Shown: positions 1 to 12,035, counted from the stretch's first letter. The stretch: 64,000 nucleotides of DNA from Voacanga thouarsii (GCA_026120185.1 JANUWF010003370.1:1662001-1726000); one strand, 5' to 3'. Numbers and translations: made by a program. The notes: a model not told the origin generated them from the letters alone.

Positions 1-1
1 G

Positions 2-2700
2 TTCTTTTTAAACCCTATTAACAAACAATCAAATAACGCTCAGTCTGAACCTTTAACTAAGAAGAGAAAGACCAATATCAATGATTCATACCTTTGGCAT
101 CTAAGGTTGGATCATATAAACTCAACCAGGATTCAGAGGCTAATCCATGATGGGCCTTTAGGCTCATTGAGATTGGAAAGTTGGCCTCAGTGTGAATCCT
201 GCCTAATGGGAAAAATGACCAAGAGGTCATTTACACCAAAGGCGGATAGAGCCAAGGAGGTGTTGAGTCTTGTTCACACTGATGTGTGTGGTCCATTGTC
301 TACACCAGCTAGGGGAGGTTTTGAGTACTTCATCACGTTCACGGATGATTGTACGAGGTATGGTTACATTTACCTGATGAGACGCAAGTCTGACTCTTTT
401 GACAAGTTCAAAGAGTTTAAGGCTGAAGTGGAGCATCGGACAGGTAAATTAATCAAAACCTTACGATCAGATCGTGGTGGAGAGTACCTCCTAGGTGAAT
501 TCAAGGACTACATGGTACATCATGGGATAGTATCCCAGTTCTCTACGCCGGGAACACCCCAGCAGAACGGAGTAGCTGAGAGAAGGAACAGGACGTTGAT
601 GGAAATGGTTCGAAGCATGATGTCTCATGCTACTCTTCCAGTGTTCTTTTGGGGATATGTCCTGGAAATAGCTGCATATATTCTGAACTTGGTGCCTTCC
701 AAGTTAGTACCTAGGACTTCCTATGAGATGTGGACTGGGCGTAAGCCAAGTCTGAATCATCTCAGGATTTGGGGATATCCAGCTTATGTACTGATCAAGG
801 GAGACAAGTTGGAACCAAGATCAGAATTATGCTATTTTATTGGGTATCCAAAAGGGACAAAAGAAGGCTACTTTTATCATCCTAAAGAGCAAAAGGACTA
901 GTCAGTACCAATGCTAGATACTTGGAAGATGATCAAAGTACTTCCACTAAAGGTTCAACGAGGTTGGAACTTAAGGAGCAGTTATCTACGGAATCAACTT
1001 CTTCTGACCCGATAGTGGAACAAGAAGAGGCACAGCCTCAAGAGCCTATGCAAATGGAGCCTCGTCGTAGTGGGAGGGTGTCTAGGGTTCCAGATAGATG
1101 GATTGGAGAAGCTTTTGAGCTGGTCTCTGACCATCAGGAACAAGACCCCACTAGATACGAGGAGGCTATTGCTGATGCCGATGTAAATCTGTGGCATGAA
1201 GCAATAAAAGCCGAGCTTGAGTCTATGTACCTCAATTAGGTTTGGGATCTTGTAGCTTCACCTGAAGGGATAAAACCCATTGGGTGCAAGTGGGTATACA
1301 AGAGGAAGAGAGGAGCGGATGGGAAGGTGGAAACCTTCAAAGCTAGGCTTGTGGTGAAAGGGTATACTCAGAAAGAAGGTATCGACTATGAGGAAACCTT
1401 TTCCCCGGTAGCCATGCTTAAATCCATCCGTATCCTCCTTGCCATCGCATGTCACTATGACTACAAGATATGGCAAATGGATGTCAAGACGGCATTCTTA
1501 AATGGCCATCTTAGTGAAGACATCTATATGTCCCAACCGGAAGGCTTCATTGCTGAAGGCCAGGAACACATGGTTTGCAAGCTTAAGAAGTCCATTTATG
1601 GACTTAAGCAGGCATCAAGAGCATGGAACATTCGTTTTGATGAGACTGTAAAGTCTTATGATTTTATTCAAAATGAAGATGAACCATGCGTGTACAGGAA
1701 ACTTGAAGGCATTAATGTGGTTTTTCTTGTCCTGTATGTGGATGACCTTCTACTCATTGGAAATGATGTAGGGTCATTATCATCTACAAAGGTTTGACTG
1801 TCTAGTCAATTCAATATGAAGGACTTGGGAGAAGCCAGCTACATTCTCGGGATTAGGCTTCTTAGAAATAGGAAGCAGAGAATGTTAGGATTATCCCAAG
1901 CGACATACATTGATAAGATGTTGGCCAAGTATAGCATGGACTCATGCAAGGGAGCTCTAATCCCTTGCAGACATGGGTTGTCATTTTCTTCGAAAGACTG
2001 TCCTAAGTCTCAAGAAGAAAATGACAGAATGAGTAGAATTCCTTATGCTTCGGCTGTGGGAAGTCTCATGTATGCCATGCTGTGTACTAGGCCAGATATC
2101 TGCTTTGCCGTGGGCTTAGTTAGCAGATATCAGTCAAACTCAGGGGAGGTTCATTGGCAAGCTGTAAAGCATATTCTCACGTACCTCAAGGGAACGAGAG
2201 ATTATATGCTGGTTTACAGGGCTGATGATTTGGTTCCTACAGGATACACAAACTCAGACTTCCAGGCAGATAAGGATGAGAGAAAATCCATTAGTGGATA
2301 TGTCTTCACCTTGTCTGAAGGAGCAATTTCATGGAGGAGTATTAAGCAGTCTTGTATTGCTGACTCAACCATGTAAGCCGAGTATGTGGCTGCTTCGGAG
2401 GTATCCAAGAAAGCAGTCTGGCTCCGGAAGTTTCTTTCAGAACTTGGAGTCGTACCACATATGGACAGGCCGGTTGTGATGTATTGCGACAACACTGGAG
2501 CAGTATCGCAATCTAGGAAACCTCGGAACCACAAGAAGGGGAAACACATCGAGAGAAAGTATCACCTGATCTGGGATTTCATCCAGAGACGGGAAGTCGT
2601 GGTGGAGCATTACCTCAGATAACAATCTAGCAGATCCATTCACCAAACCTTTGGCTGAGAGAGTCTTCAAGAGACACTTAGACACCATAGGGGCGGGCAC
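2..2700 (+). pseudogene. copia pol remnant (integrase, reverse transcriptase, RNase H)
   Basis: This encodes the C-terminal two thirds of a copia polyprotein. A GAG-pre-integrase zinc motif (YLWHLRLDHIN, then CESC) opens the fragment. The integrase core follows with its acidic triad in VHTDVCGP, SDRGGEYL and NGVAERRN. Reverse transcriptase keeps the LYVDDLLL catalytic box near 1735, and RNase H keeps YCDNTGAVS near 2485. The reading frame is open from position 2 to 901, then shifts by one base near 897. In-frame stops follow at 1237-1239, 1795-1797 and 2374-2376, and a short deletion near 2613 breaks the C-terminus. The first stop looks like a C-to-T change and the second a G-to-A change at tryptophan. 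The product would normally copy element RNA and insert the cDNA. This copy is inactive, and its start lies outside the window. Confidence 0.95.
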
Positions 2701-2728
2701 CTATGGACTTACCTAGTCTTAGAGTGCA

Positions 2729-2738
2729 AGTGGGAGAT
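2729..2738 (+). other. polypurine tract of Copia-1
   Basis: AAGTGGGAGA lies directly before the LTR start TGTTGG. The same tract precedes the 3' LTR of Copia-2 on the other strand (46773-46782). It primes plus-strand cDNA synthesis in LTR retrotransposons. Confidence 0.85.
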
Positions 2739-4716
2739 TGTTGGATTGTATGCCCTCTTAGATTAGGTTTCTGATGTAAAATCGAATATTTTAATGAAAG
2801 AATTTATTTTCAGAAATTGTTTGTGAATTTACTTTTTGTTTGTGCACGATTTTCGTTTGGAACAGACCCATTGTGTTTAAATAAGTGATCCATGCGAATG
2901 GTGGTCTTTCACAGTAAGGTATGGATCACGGGTTATTTAACACATAAACATTTGTTCTTAAACTATTGATGAGACTGGGAACCTCATCATGTTTAGGTTA
3001 TTATGTTATGAATTCCAAATGGGGAATGACTTACCTTTAGCCAGTGGGTAGTCCACTCACTTTATGACATAAGCGTATTTCGAATACGTAGAACAGGACC
3101 TGTAATAGTGGTTTTTCAAAGTATTATATGGTAGAAACCTAGACTACTACCGCTACAGCGTGGACTAGTACTCTACGACTTGAGTATGAGTTCGTGGTCT
3201 AGCGAAGCTGGAAGCATATACTTTGATTTGCTGTAGTTGAGGTTCTATCGTAGGGCCAATATACTTGCATGTTGGGTATGTGTGACTAGTTAATTAAGAC
3301 AGACTTATACAAGATAGTTTCTGCACTATATTGCCCCTTGTGGTTGTCCGAATGGTCTAAATTATCCAGGGCCCTGGGAAACATGACTTGGATGTTTGCT
3401 TTAGGGTAGCTCCCTTAGAAAGCGGAAACACTTCAGAAAGTCATGGATCATTGGACTAGAAGCCTAAGGATGGTAGATGTCATTTAGAGGGGTGTTAGTA
3501 CACTTCTTCCTCTCTAAATGTACAGTGATGTGTAGAGGGGTATTTTAGTCATTTCACTTGTAGGTCGGAAACTTTGAGAATGCAGCATTGTCCTTGGGGT
3601 CAATATTTTCTTATGGTGATATTAGGAAATATTTAAAATGCAAAATACAGCTATTTATATAGCAGGGGTATTTTGGTCATTTTAGCAACCAAGGCGATAT
3701 GTCTTTTTGGTCCTCGGGATAGCCCGTAAGTCCTAACTACTTTTGGGTTGAGGAATTGGTCTCAGTTGAAGTGGATTTTATTTTATTTTGTTTTATTTTA
3801 TTTTATTCAGGAAGTCTAATTTATTATTGGATTGGAATAAAATAAATAAATGAATAAAATAGGAGTTGAGAGAAATTAATTATCTAGTTTATTTGGTTAA
3901 TTAATTATTCAGGGCCTAGGTCCAGTATGAATAATTAAGAAATTAACTTGGGCTTAAACTATGGGAAATAATTAATGTTTAAATTATTTATTGGGTTATT
4001 TATATAGGCCCAAGAAATAAATAATTAAAGATTAGTTATTTTGGTTCATTTGGGCTTCTTAATTATTTATTGGGTTGTTTATATAAGCCCAGGAAATAAA
4101 TAATTAATGTTTATTATTTTGGGCCTTTTGGGTCCAAGGAAAATAATAAATATTTTTCTGATCCAATAGCTTGGACCTTAGGGGTTTTCCAGATACGGTT
4201 AAGAGGAGTTTAGGGTGAGGCCAAACAGATGCTCAGGATAACATCCGGGTGTTTGAAATATGATATCCCGGGGATATGTTTATCAGATAATGAGAGACCT
4301 GTTTTTGGCAAACCGATAAACTAGTGAACCCTTAATTCCCAAGACATCTCAGTGAGTCTCACGTCTCTCAGGGGTTCTCACGTCTCTCTCTCTGGTCTCT
4401 CACGTTTTCCTTTCTTCTGGTTTTCTCCTTGGACTTTGCTAATCAATAGTGAGTGAACCAAGGAGATTTGAGACCATTCTTCTTCTCCATAGTGTTCACC
4501 AACTAGAGGTTAGGCTGAGGAATATCCCGAGAGCTGGAGAGCTAAGCGTTAATACAAACAAGGCGAAGTAGAAGGCTAGCGGGTGTTCAACCAGAAGCTC
4601 CTTCAAGTGTGCAAAGTGAGGCGATTCCAGCCGTTCAATCTGTTCCTACGCAACCTAGAAGGGTTAAGGAACGCAAATGTATGATCTTCACGCTTCCGCA
4701 TAGCCTTTAAGGCTCA
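2739..4716 (+). repeat. 3' LTR of Copia-1
   Basis: The LTR starts TGTTGGATTGTATGCC right after the polypurine tract. It aligns with the two LTRs of Copia-2 through most of its length, including a conserved block around 3040-3500. The 3' end is less certain: the last shared motif is CGCTTCCGCA (4691-4700), and CA-ending candidates lie at 4700, 4716 and about 4733. A length near 1.98 kb compares with 1.79 kb for the longer Copia-2 LTR. The second half (3770-4140) is a run of AT-rich TTAATTATT-type repeats. Confidence 0.85.
3652..3662 (+). promoter_or_regulatory. TATA-like box inside Copia-1 LTR
   Basis: TATTTATATAG sits about 910 bp into the LTR, followed by a G-rich stretch. The same element is kept in the Copia-2 3' LTR (minus strand, near 45853-45862), but its counterpart in the Copia-2 5' LTR (near 53213) is altered. 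A role as the LTR promoter is inferred from position and conservation only. Confidence 0.4.
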
Positions 4717-5026
4717 TGTTTTATTTTTCTGCAATTTTTTTTAACTTACAAAGCATGCCCCTGTTTCTTAGTTTCCCATCACATGTGTCAGTAGTTTTTG
4801 TGAAATCAACAAAATGTAAAAAGAACTTTGATATGTGCCATCAGATTTTTGCAGAGGGTTATGGCATTCATATCATTGAAAGTTGTGTTTTGAAATGGAT
4901 ACTAAAATCCCTCCCTTATCTGATCTATTTTATTTACATATACGTGATCCTCTTGTTTGGGATTCAGTTTCATCCTTCCATAATTACTTCCATTGCAACA
5001 TTGTTCATGTCGACGAATCTCAACAA

Positions 5027-5038
5027 TGGTATCAGAGC
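5027..5038 (+). other. orphan tRNA-iMet type primer-binding site
   Basis: TGGTATCAGAGC is the standard copia primer-binding site, complementary to the initiator methionine tRNA 3' end. It follows CAACA, a plausible LTR end, and precedes a leader-like stretch. No pol is recognisable downstream, so this may be the surviving LTR/leader junction of an old element. Confidence 0.55.
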
Positions 5039-5125
5039 TATCTCATATGTGACATTATGAATCGCTTACGTGTATGTTGATCTTATGTTTTGGACCGTTC
5101 TCGATTCTATGACTCTCGTATGATC

Positions 5126-5127
<2 letters not shown>

Positions 5128-5164
<37 letters not shown>
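5128..5164. repeat. (AT)n microsatellite
   Basis: An uninterrupted AT dinucleotide run of about 37 bases. Confidence 0.95.
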
Positions 5165-5170
<6 letters not shown>

Positions 5171-5479
5171 GTCTTATAATGGATTTACTGACAAAAGAAT
5201 TGATCTTTGGTGAGTTTTATTTGCATGTGTGTTGTTGAGATTTTGTCCAACAAAAAGGTTTCAAAATTCATGTATGCGTTACTTTTCTATGTGCTTTGTG
5301 TGTGTGTATGTTGTATGAGTTAATTTGGCATTTTAATTTGTAAAACTTGCGTGATTGTGGGTATTGTCAATATCATTTCTTATACGCATAAACACATCTA
5401 TCACAACCATAAAAAAAACCATGCTAGGTAGTCATCAATGATGGTAATTTAGGGAGGACAACTTCAATACTTGAAACTG

Positions 5480-7120
5480 TCTGAGTTAAAAACATCTCAA
5501 GAGGACTATTGCCAAAGCCTTAATTTTCCAATCGTCATTAATGGCATCTTAGGCAGTAATCGAGCACCACTGTCAGTATGTTGCATGTTCTCTATCTGTC
5601 TATCCACTTCCAACTGATCGTTTGATCGAACTCCTTCAATTGCCATATTGTTCACTATCTGAGAAACATCACTATCTTGGGGTAAAGACAGACTAAGGCT
5701 TTGATCACCGATCTCAACAAATGGTTCCCCAACAACCTCTCCATCCCGACCATCGTACATTGCTCTTGTAGCCTATGGCTTTATCTACCGGACTCAGCAA
5801 CTAGTTCTCCTGCGATCTCTCCTTCCAAGCGATCGCACAGTTGATTAGCAGATTCACTATAGGACTCTTTTTCTTTGTCAATCTCCTGAACAACATTGGC
5901 TTGTGGCAGCACAGATTACTAATTCAAGGGATTCACCAAACTAGGATTCCTTAACTAAGGATCATCAAATATAGAGTTATCCGACTCAAATGCTGTGTCC
6001 ACTAATAGGAACAATGGCAATCTAGGACTTCATTCACTGGTCTTAGTAATTAGTTCTCCTACGACCTCTCTTTTCTAAATGATCACACAATTGAGCAGTA
6101 GATTCTGTGAAAGACTCCTTCCCTTTCTCAACTTGAACAACAACTATCTATAGTAGTATACATTGCTGATTTGTTATAGCAGCATTCACCAAACTAGGGT
6201 TCGTAAGAAAACCCTTATGGCATGCAGTTTCTTTGGATGGCTGAAGAACAATTTCTAGTGATGAAGAATCAGTAGTAGAATGCTTAGGAACCTATCTTTC
6301 TGCTAAGTTTACCTCTCTATTAGAATTCTTGCAATTCTGGCAATAGGTTGAAGAAGCATACCTAATCCTATTGCAAGACTTGCAATACAATAGGAGATTC
6401 TCATAAGTAATATTTTGACCAAAAAAAAAAAAAATAGAATTCCCTTCTGCAATCCAAACACGCTTTGGATTCGATCCAAGGAAATCAATCTAAACACAGA
6501 CCCGAGCCACACTGGGTCTTAGGAGATTAGTCACTACTTCATCATCTTTAAAGGCTTGCCAACAACTGAAGCAATAGAAAAGAAAGCTGATTTGTTAAAC
6601 AGATGTACTAAAAGATTCTTAAAACTCACGAAAGAGAAAAAATAGATGAATCAGAAGAAATCTTGAAATCCTTGGTCCATTTCAAAATTTGCACCTGGAA
6701 ACCCATTAGAAACTAAGTGTACTTCTTAAACCATAAATGAAAATAATATTCCTCAAGTGAAGGTTGTAGCAGAACATGGCAATTATCAAGCAGCCTATTG
6801 AAACATCACCCTTCAAATTGATAGTTTGTATCTCTTTTCTAAGAGATTCCATGAATGGCTTTCCTTGGGAAAATTTTGTAACAAGGGCATAACGAAAAAG
6901 AACAACTTTGTAATCAACTTCTGCATTAGAGAATTCAACTCTGGGTTCTCTCTTATAAGAGGATACAATCTTGGTTTTTTCAAGAGAAGAACCTATTTCA
7001 ACTAGGAATAAGCCAGCAAAGAATTTCTTCCTCTAGTTGCTAGTTGGTAAATAGGTAGGAGGTAGCTGAGACAGTGGCTCAACTGCGATAAAATTCAAAA
7101 TTCAAAAAGTAGCTAAGATG
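5480..7120 (-). pseudogene. DUF4283 / CCHC zinc-knuckle protein remnant (LINE ORF1-like)
   Basis: Read on the minus strand from about 7060 downward, broken frames give the order seen in plant DUF4283 proteins. First comes a block with TKFSQGKPFMESLRKEIQ and LKGDVSIGCL. Next is PSLEEYYFHLWF, then HLFNKSAFFSIASVVGKPLK, then RPSVARVCV and NPKRVWIAEGNSI. The block ends with the knuckle start ENLLLYCKSCNRI. Several frameshifts, internal stops (one after ARVCV) and a 15-base A run on the plus strand near 6420-6434 break it. Proteins of this type are found as the nucleic-acid-binding ORF1 of plant LINE elements and as scattered derivatives. No LINE endonuclease or reverse transcriptase follows, so this is an ORF1-only fragment. 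The low-complexity C-terminal part (6300-5500) contains a tandem duplication. Confidence 0.75.
5802..6299. repeat. ~249-bp direct tandem duplication within the DUF4283 remnant
   Basis: TAGTTCTCCT recurs at 5802 and 6051, each time followed by a CGA(T/C)CTCTC-like run, a GATC block, a GATTC(A/T) motif and CACCAAACTAGG. The two units are roughly 75-80 per cent alike by eye. A third, weaker partial unit may lie around 5670-5760. Confidence 0.6.
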
Positions 7121-7494
7121 ATAGGAAAAATGGGAGAGAAGAAAGGAGAACATTTGAATTGATATTGTCTATTATGGACTAAAAAATTTTTCTTAAATTT
7201 TCTATTGACTTTTTATAAGGTAAAAGTCTTATTTTCATTGTTACTCGATAAGTTCTAGTTAAGAAAGTCCAATTAAAATAGGATCATATATTTTAGAAAA
7301 ATATTCATTTTTAGTATTATCATTATACAATCGAGTTCTTGTTTCTAGTATATCTAGAAAAAAAAAAAAATGATTCCTTGTCTAAAGCTTCAATTTAAAT
7401 TCTAAATTCCCTACTTATATTAATCTTTTTTTTTTATGTTATTGGCATAAATCCAATGGTTATCAATGGGGGCTTTTGCTATTGCTGACCAATA

Positions 7495-7531
<37 letters not shown>

Positions 7532-7811
7532 ATTCAAAGTAACTAGAACAATAAATTTTATTTTGGTGAAAAAATATTAAAATCTAAATATGCATAATAA
7601 AGGATGGATAGCACTTTCAAAATAGCTTAAAAGCTTTATATGAAAATTACTCATAAAACATACATACCATTTGTCAGAATGATGTTCTTTTTACTTTGTG
7701 CCTCCATTCGGTGAGCTTTGGATCAAGAGTAAATCTTTGTTGTCTTTTTGATAAAGGAACCATTCATAAACTATTTTTCTTATATATTTTCTTGCATTTT
7801 AACAAATAAAC
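7121..7811. other. AT-rich intergenic stretch, no gene seen
   Basis: No coding region or element end is recognised here. A TA microsatellite lies at about 7495-7529. The stretch ends at the target-site duplication of the next solo LTR (TAAAC, 7807-7811). Confidence 0.6.
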
Positions 7812-8319
7812 TATAACACCTTCCCCCGTGAAAAGTCTTATAATAGGGTTTAGGAGAAAAGGGACCTTACTGACCAAGGTTTTGATTTCTTAATATTTAA
7901 TTTATTCATTATAGAAAGAGGATAAGCATGAGGCCTAAGATTAACAAATGTTTGGTTTAATTAGTGGGAGTGATTTGTGCGATAAAAATTTTAAAGGGGT
8001 CCTGCTGCCCACTAACTCTAAATATGGTTAGGCGAGTACAAGCCATGGTTAAGAAAAGTAGTTAAGGGAAGAAAGAGGAGATAGACATTATTACTCGTCA
8101 ATTAAAATACCGAAAAAGAAAATTCAGGAGAAGTGAGAAAAAGAAGAAGGAAATACTTAGAAATTCCTTAAGGAGGAGTAAGGGGTAATTTTAACTTCAA
8201 TTTGAGCAAAACATAGAAGAGTTAAGCTTGAGGTAAAAGACACAAGAATGTCTCATTTAACGTGTATAAAATATTTTTTTAAATAAAAAGTTTTCAAAGG
8301 TAGTGTGAGTAGTAACCTG

Positions 8320-8490
8320 AATTGTGATTAATTAAGGATAATCCTTATTAGCATAAGAATAATCATGATTAATCTTTTCTTAAACTCTAGATTAGGATAC
8401 TCTTGATTAACATTGACAAGCATGTTTAAGGGTTGATTAAACATGATTAAGTTTGATTAAACTAGATTAAGGTTGATTAAGCTAGGTAAA
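8320..8490. repeat. degenerate GATTAA-motif repeat cluster
   Basis: GATTAA or its near variants occurs about ten times in 170 bases, often as TTGATTAA or CATGATTAA spaced 10-14 bases apart. It sits early in the solo LTR, in its presumed U3 part, so a regulatory role is possible but unsupported. Confidence 0.5.
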
Positions 8491-9071
8491 TTAGCGCCAA
8501 TGATGTCTTAACCTATTAAGCCTTTGAATTATCATTCCCTTGGAATTCAGTGTGAAATCACCAAAATGCCCTCAAAAAACCATTCTGGAAGCTTTTATAC
8601 CTTCCACATTCTTCTATTCATCTAGCCCAAAAAAGAAAAAGAATTTTGTTCTCTCATTTCTCTCTCTCAGCCCTAAAGGTTTTTGCAACCTTTCCACCAC
8701 CAAAACTTAATGTTTATCCAAAAAAAAAAAAAACATCATTTCCAATCCATGAGAACTATATTACATCATTGCCTCTTCATTTTGATAGCAAATTTGACAT
8801 GTTTGGACTGATTTTGGTGACTACAGAAGTAGCTTTTCTTCACACCTTCAACCATAAAGTTTTTTAGGTGAATTTTGATTTCCTAAAGTGGTTTTCATTA
8901 AGGAAAATGGTGTTTGTGAATTTCTATACATTTATGATATCTTGGGAGTGTTATAGTAATTTATTTCATCAGTGTTTAGTGGAAAAAAGATAGGATACAA
9001 TTTCAATTTTCTTGAAAGTTCAAGGATGTGAATGGTTTTGATGTTTGGTTGTTAACTGAAAGCTTTAGGCA

Positions 9072-9260
9072 TTTAATTTGTTATTTGGGGATGAAAATTA
9101 ACCTAATGAATGTTCCAAATGAAGTATTGAAATTGAAGAGGAAAACATGAATGGTGTTTGAAGAAATTTAATCTATTATTTAGGGATGAAAATTAACTAA
9201 GGAATGTTCCAAATGAAGAATTGAAATTGAAGAGGAAAACATGAATGGTGTTTGAAGAAA
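9072..9260. repeat. 95-bp tandem duplication
   Basis: Unit 1 (9072-9166) and unit 2 (9167-9260) both run from TTTAAT through TTCCAAATGAAG to GGTGTTTGAAGAAA and differ at only a few positions. The high similarity points to a recent duplication inside the solo LTR. Confidence 0.9.
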
Positions 9261-11607
9261 GAAATGAAATAAGTAGACCACATGCTAGATTTTGGTTACC
9301 AGAAATTTTGGTTGATCATCTAACTATTTGATGAATATTTTATATCAAATGGAAACTTTTTATAAAGGCTTATGAAATTAATTTTTTAGATAAATATCTT
9401 AGAAATATTTTGGAATAGACTTGATATGAATTGGATTAATATGTTAAAAGAAATAGACCAAATACTAAAGGTGGGTCAGAATAGGGAAAATGTTAGCACC
9501 TCACTATTTTGAAGTTGTAACATGAGATTGTGATGTTCTTGTTGAGGTATTAGTATTTTGAAACATAATTAGGAATCTAAAGTATTCATATGTAGGGTTG
9601 TAGATTTTGAAATGTGTAAGATGGTGAAATAATTTCTAAAACTCAAATAGTCAATTAGGAAAGCTAAACTGGAAACCATACATAGTGTGTTCAAGCACAT
9701 GTTTCTCTTGATATATGCAACCAAACTAAGCCAATGTAACCTTTAAATATTAATTTATGATTTGTCATTTTGAATAGGATCATTATTTGTTAACAATGGA
9801 TATTTGTGGCAAGTGTTATAGGCCTTTAAAATTTATTGTGCAAAATTGGACAATGTAGTAATGAAATTATTGTAGTGATGACTTAATAGGTCTATATTTC
9901 CCTTATTAATTATCCATTTTGATTTATTCTTGACACTAAAAATATCAGTTCTGAACATAAGGATGATATTCTTATTTGCTGAGTTCTAATATAGATACTA
10001 GCAGAATCAGGCTTTTAAAATTTATTGCCAATTGTAGTAATTCCTTAAATAGTTCATAGAACTCTTGTATGAAGTTGTATGTAAATCTGATTATGTCACG
10101 ATCAGTTGGAAAAAGTTTAAATTTGCTATGTAGTTTATAGGTTTGATATGTTTAAAGGATCTACTGAAGGATCAAATAGTTAAGAAGCATAACATTATTT
10201 TAGAAGAAATAGAGATCATACGTGTGGTTCTAAACATCTATACTTTTTAGTTCTTAACTTTATACCTTTTAATTAGTTAGAATTCATCAAATGGTTGAGA
10301 ATAATATGTAGTGTTCATGTAGGTGATTATGAAGTGCGAAGCCATTTTACTAAAGAGGTGTACATAACAAGAACGAGGTGAGTTCTACTATTTTACAAAA
10401 TGACATTTTATTAATGAGTTGCTAAAATACCTAAACTTATGCATTGTTGTCAAAACATTGATTGCATAATGAATTGTGGCATTCAAAACCCTTCCTTCAA
10501 TTTTATAAGCTGCAAGGAATTTTATACATGATTAACTTGTGAGTTCCACTACTTTACAACTAGCATTTTTGACAACTAGTTTCTAAAATGCTTGGAATTT
10601 AACATTTTTCTCAATATATCAATTGTTAAACCTTCACTAAGATTTATGAATTGCAAGACATTTCATAGATGAATATTTTGCAAGACCCATTAGACATTTT
10701 ACTTGAAGAGTAAGTCAAGTTTTGAGATATGCCAAGCATGATTGGTACACATACATGATGAGAAATTATGAATCGCTCCTTACTAATTAAAGTGAATTCG
10801 AATTGTGTTATCTAAATCCTTGTATTTCGATCTTCACAAAACATGAATTTACAAAACAAGGAAAATACTTTGAACCATTTGACAAGGAGTTTGATAATGA
10901 ATTCATATTCCATTTTTCTAGAAATCAGATGGAGCATAAGAATCTTATTGAAAATGTTGAGTACTCATTGAGGGCTTTGACCATTGTACTAGCTCACGTT
11001 AGAAATAGATAACTCCAAGTAACTTAGTATAGTTTTGAGACTTATCTTACTTCAAACAAGGTAACCAGACAATAGAATTAGCCATCCCTAGATAGTTGAT
11101 CTATCCCTTAGCCAGGTTGAACTTCTACAAAGAGAAGTGCCTACTTTCACATGGTTGAGTGCTTGCTTTTTGGATGGTCATTTGTTTCACATATTTTTAA
11201 GCACATGTTCGCAACTATTTTGTCATAATACAACATGTGATTTGGTACATAATTTTCATTATGAGTACACAGAACTCACTGAACTTGGATCACACATTTT
11301 AGTGATAATCTTTTTGCAGGTTTTTAAAAGAGGTCTGAAGGCTAATAATGCTCATGATTTTTTTAGGCAATCTTGTAGATGCTGGCTTTACTTTATAGGG
11401 AGAATTGGATTCTTTTCAATACAGGAAGGTTGTAATTACTTCTTGAGAGATTATTATGAGTTTAAAATTATCTTCCACCTCTATTTTGATTCTAACCTAA
11501 GTATGGATTTATAGGTTATAAAGACTCCATGTCTAGAGTATAGCTATATGGGGCACACCCTAAACATTACATATTACATATTCCTTGGTATGGGATGTTA
11601 CAAAAAC

Positions 11608-12035
11608 TAATTCAGTTCATCAAAAAGTTGAACAAAGTTTATTATAGACATAACTAGATTAATACATGGACACTACTCTTCTCCAGTTAGTAAAGATAAG
11701 AGCTAGGTCATGCATAGCAAAATGTTCCTTAAATCATGGATGAGAAATAATTTCTTATGCATAAGGGATGAAACTGTGTGTATTATATTGAATGGGGAAT
11801 ATAAGAAAGGATCTTGGTCCAAACATTAAAAAGTACAAGCTCCAAAATCAATTAGTTATAAACTAATCAAAAAATAACATTTAGAATCAGACATAATTTG
11901 CAAAAATACAATTAGTATACTAGGATGTATGTGAATTAATGCACATGATATGCCTTCAAATCACTTATTAGGGTGACATATATGTATATGTCTTTGGGTG
12001 GTTCCTATTTCCTTTTTGTGCTAATATTTATGCAT
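11608..12035. other. intergenic stretch, no gene seen
   Basis: AT-rich sequence between the solo LTR and the Athila-like element. I see no coding region, element terminus or RNA gene. The last five bases (TGCAT, 12031-12035) are read as the left target-site duplication of the Athila-like element. Confidence 0.6.

Larger units (their letters stand above)
1..4716 (+). mobile_element. Copia-1: Ty1/copia LTR retrotransposon, 5' part outside window
   Basis: The segment reads in copia order: GAG-pre-integrase, integrase, reverse transcriptase, RNase H, polypurine tract, then a 3' LTR beginning with TGTTGG. The 5' LTR, primer-binding site, gag and protease lie left of the window if they exist. Copia-2 (45418-54130, opposite strand) and Copia-3 (54492-60029) belong to the same family, judged by alignable pol and LTR text. 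A target-site duplication cannot be checked because the left end is missing. The lineage within copia was not assigned. Confidence 0.93.
4717..5479. other. relic intergenic DNA with orphan copia primer-binding site
   Basis: No gene is supported. Short open frames (4716-5060 and 4883-5080) match no family I recognise and have no coding bias that I can see. The stretch contains a 12-base primer-binding site (5027-5038) and a long AT microsatellite, so part of it is probably the 5' end of a decayed copia element. Confidence 0.5.
7812..11602 (+). mobile_element. solo LTR, Tekay/Del-like Ty3/gypsy type, 3.8 kb
   Basis: The segment begins TATAACACC and ends GGGATGTTACA, the near-inverted termini of many plant gypsy LTRs. 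It is flanked by TAAAC (7807-7811) and AAAAC (11603-11607), a 5-bp duplication with one mismatch. No gag-pol, primer-binding site or polypurine tract lies inside, so it is read as a solo LTR left by recombination between two LTRs. About 330 bases before its end it has ACTCACTGAA followed by TTGCAGG. The second solo LTR (38956-43231) has ACTTACTGAA and TTCAGG at the same distance from its end, which supports a common family and orientation. The open frame at 11137-11514 lies inside the LTR and is not taken as a gene. Confidence 0.7.

Noticed and set aside
4716..5080. Overlapping frames of 114 and 65 codons around the orphan primer-binding site
   Set aside because: They have no recognisable domain, overlap in different frames, and run through likely LTR/leader sequence.
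11137..11514. 125-codon frame in the first solo LTR
   Set aside because: It sits in the 3' third of an LTR defined by termini and duplication, spans the LTR's CACTGAA...CAGG block, and matches no protein family.
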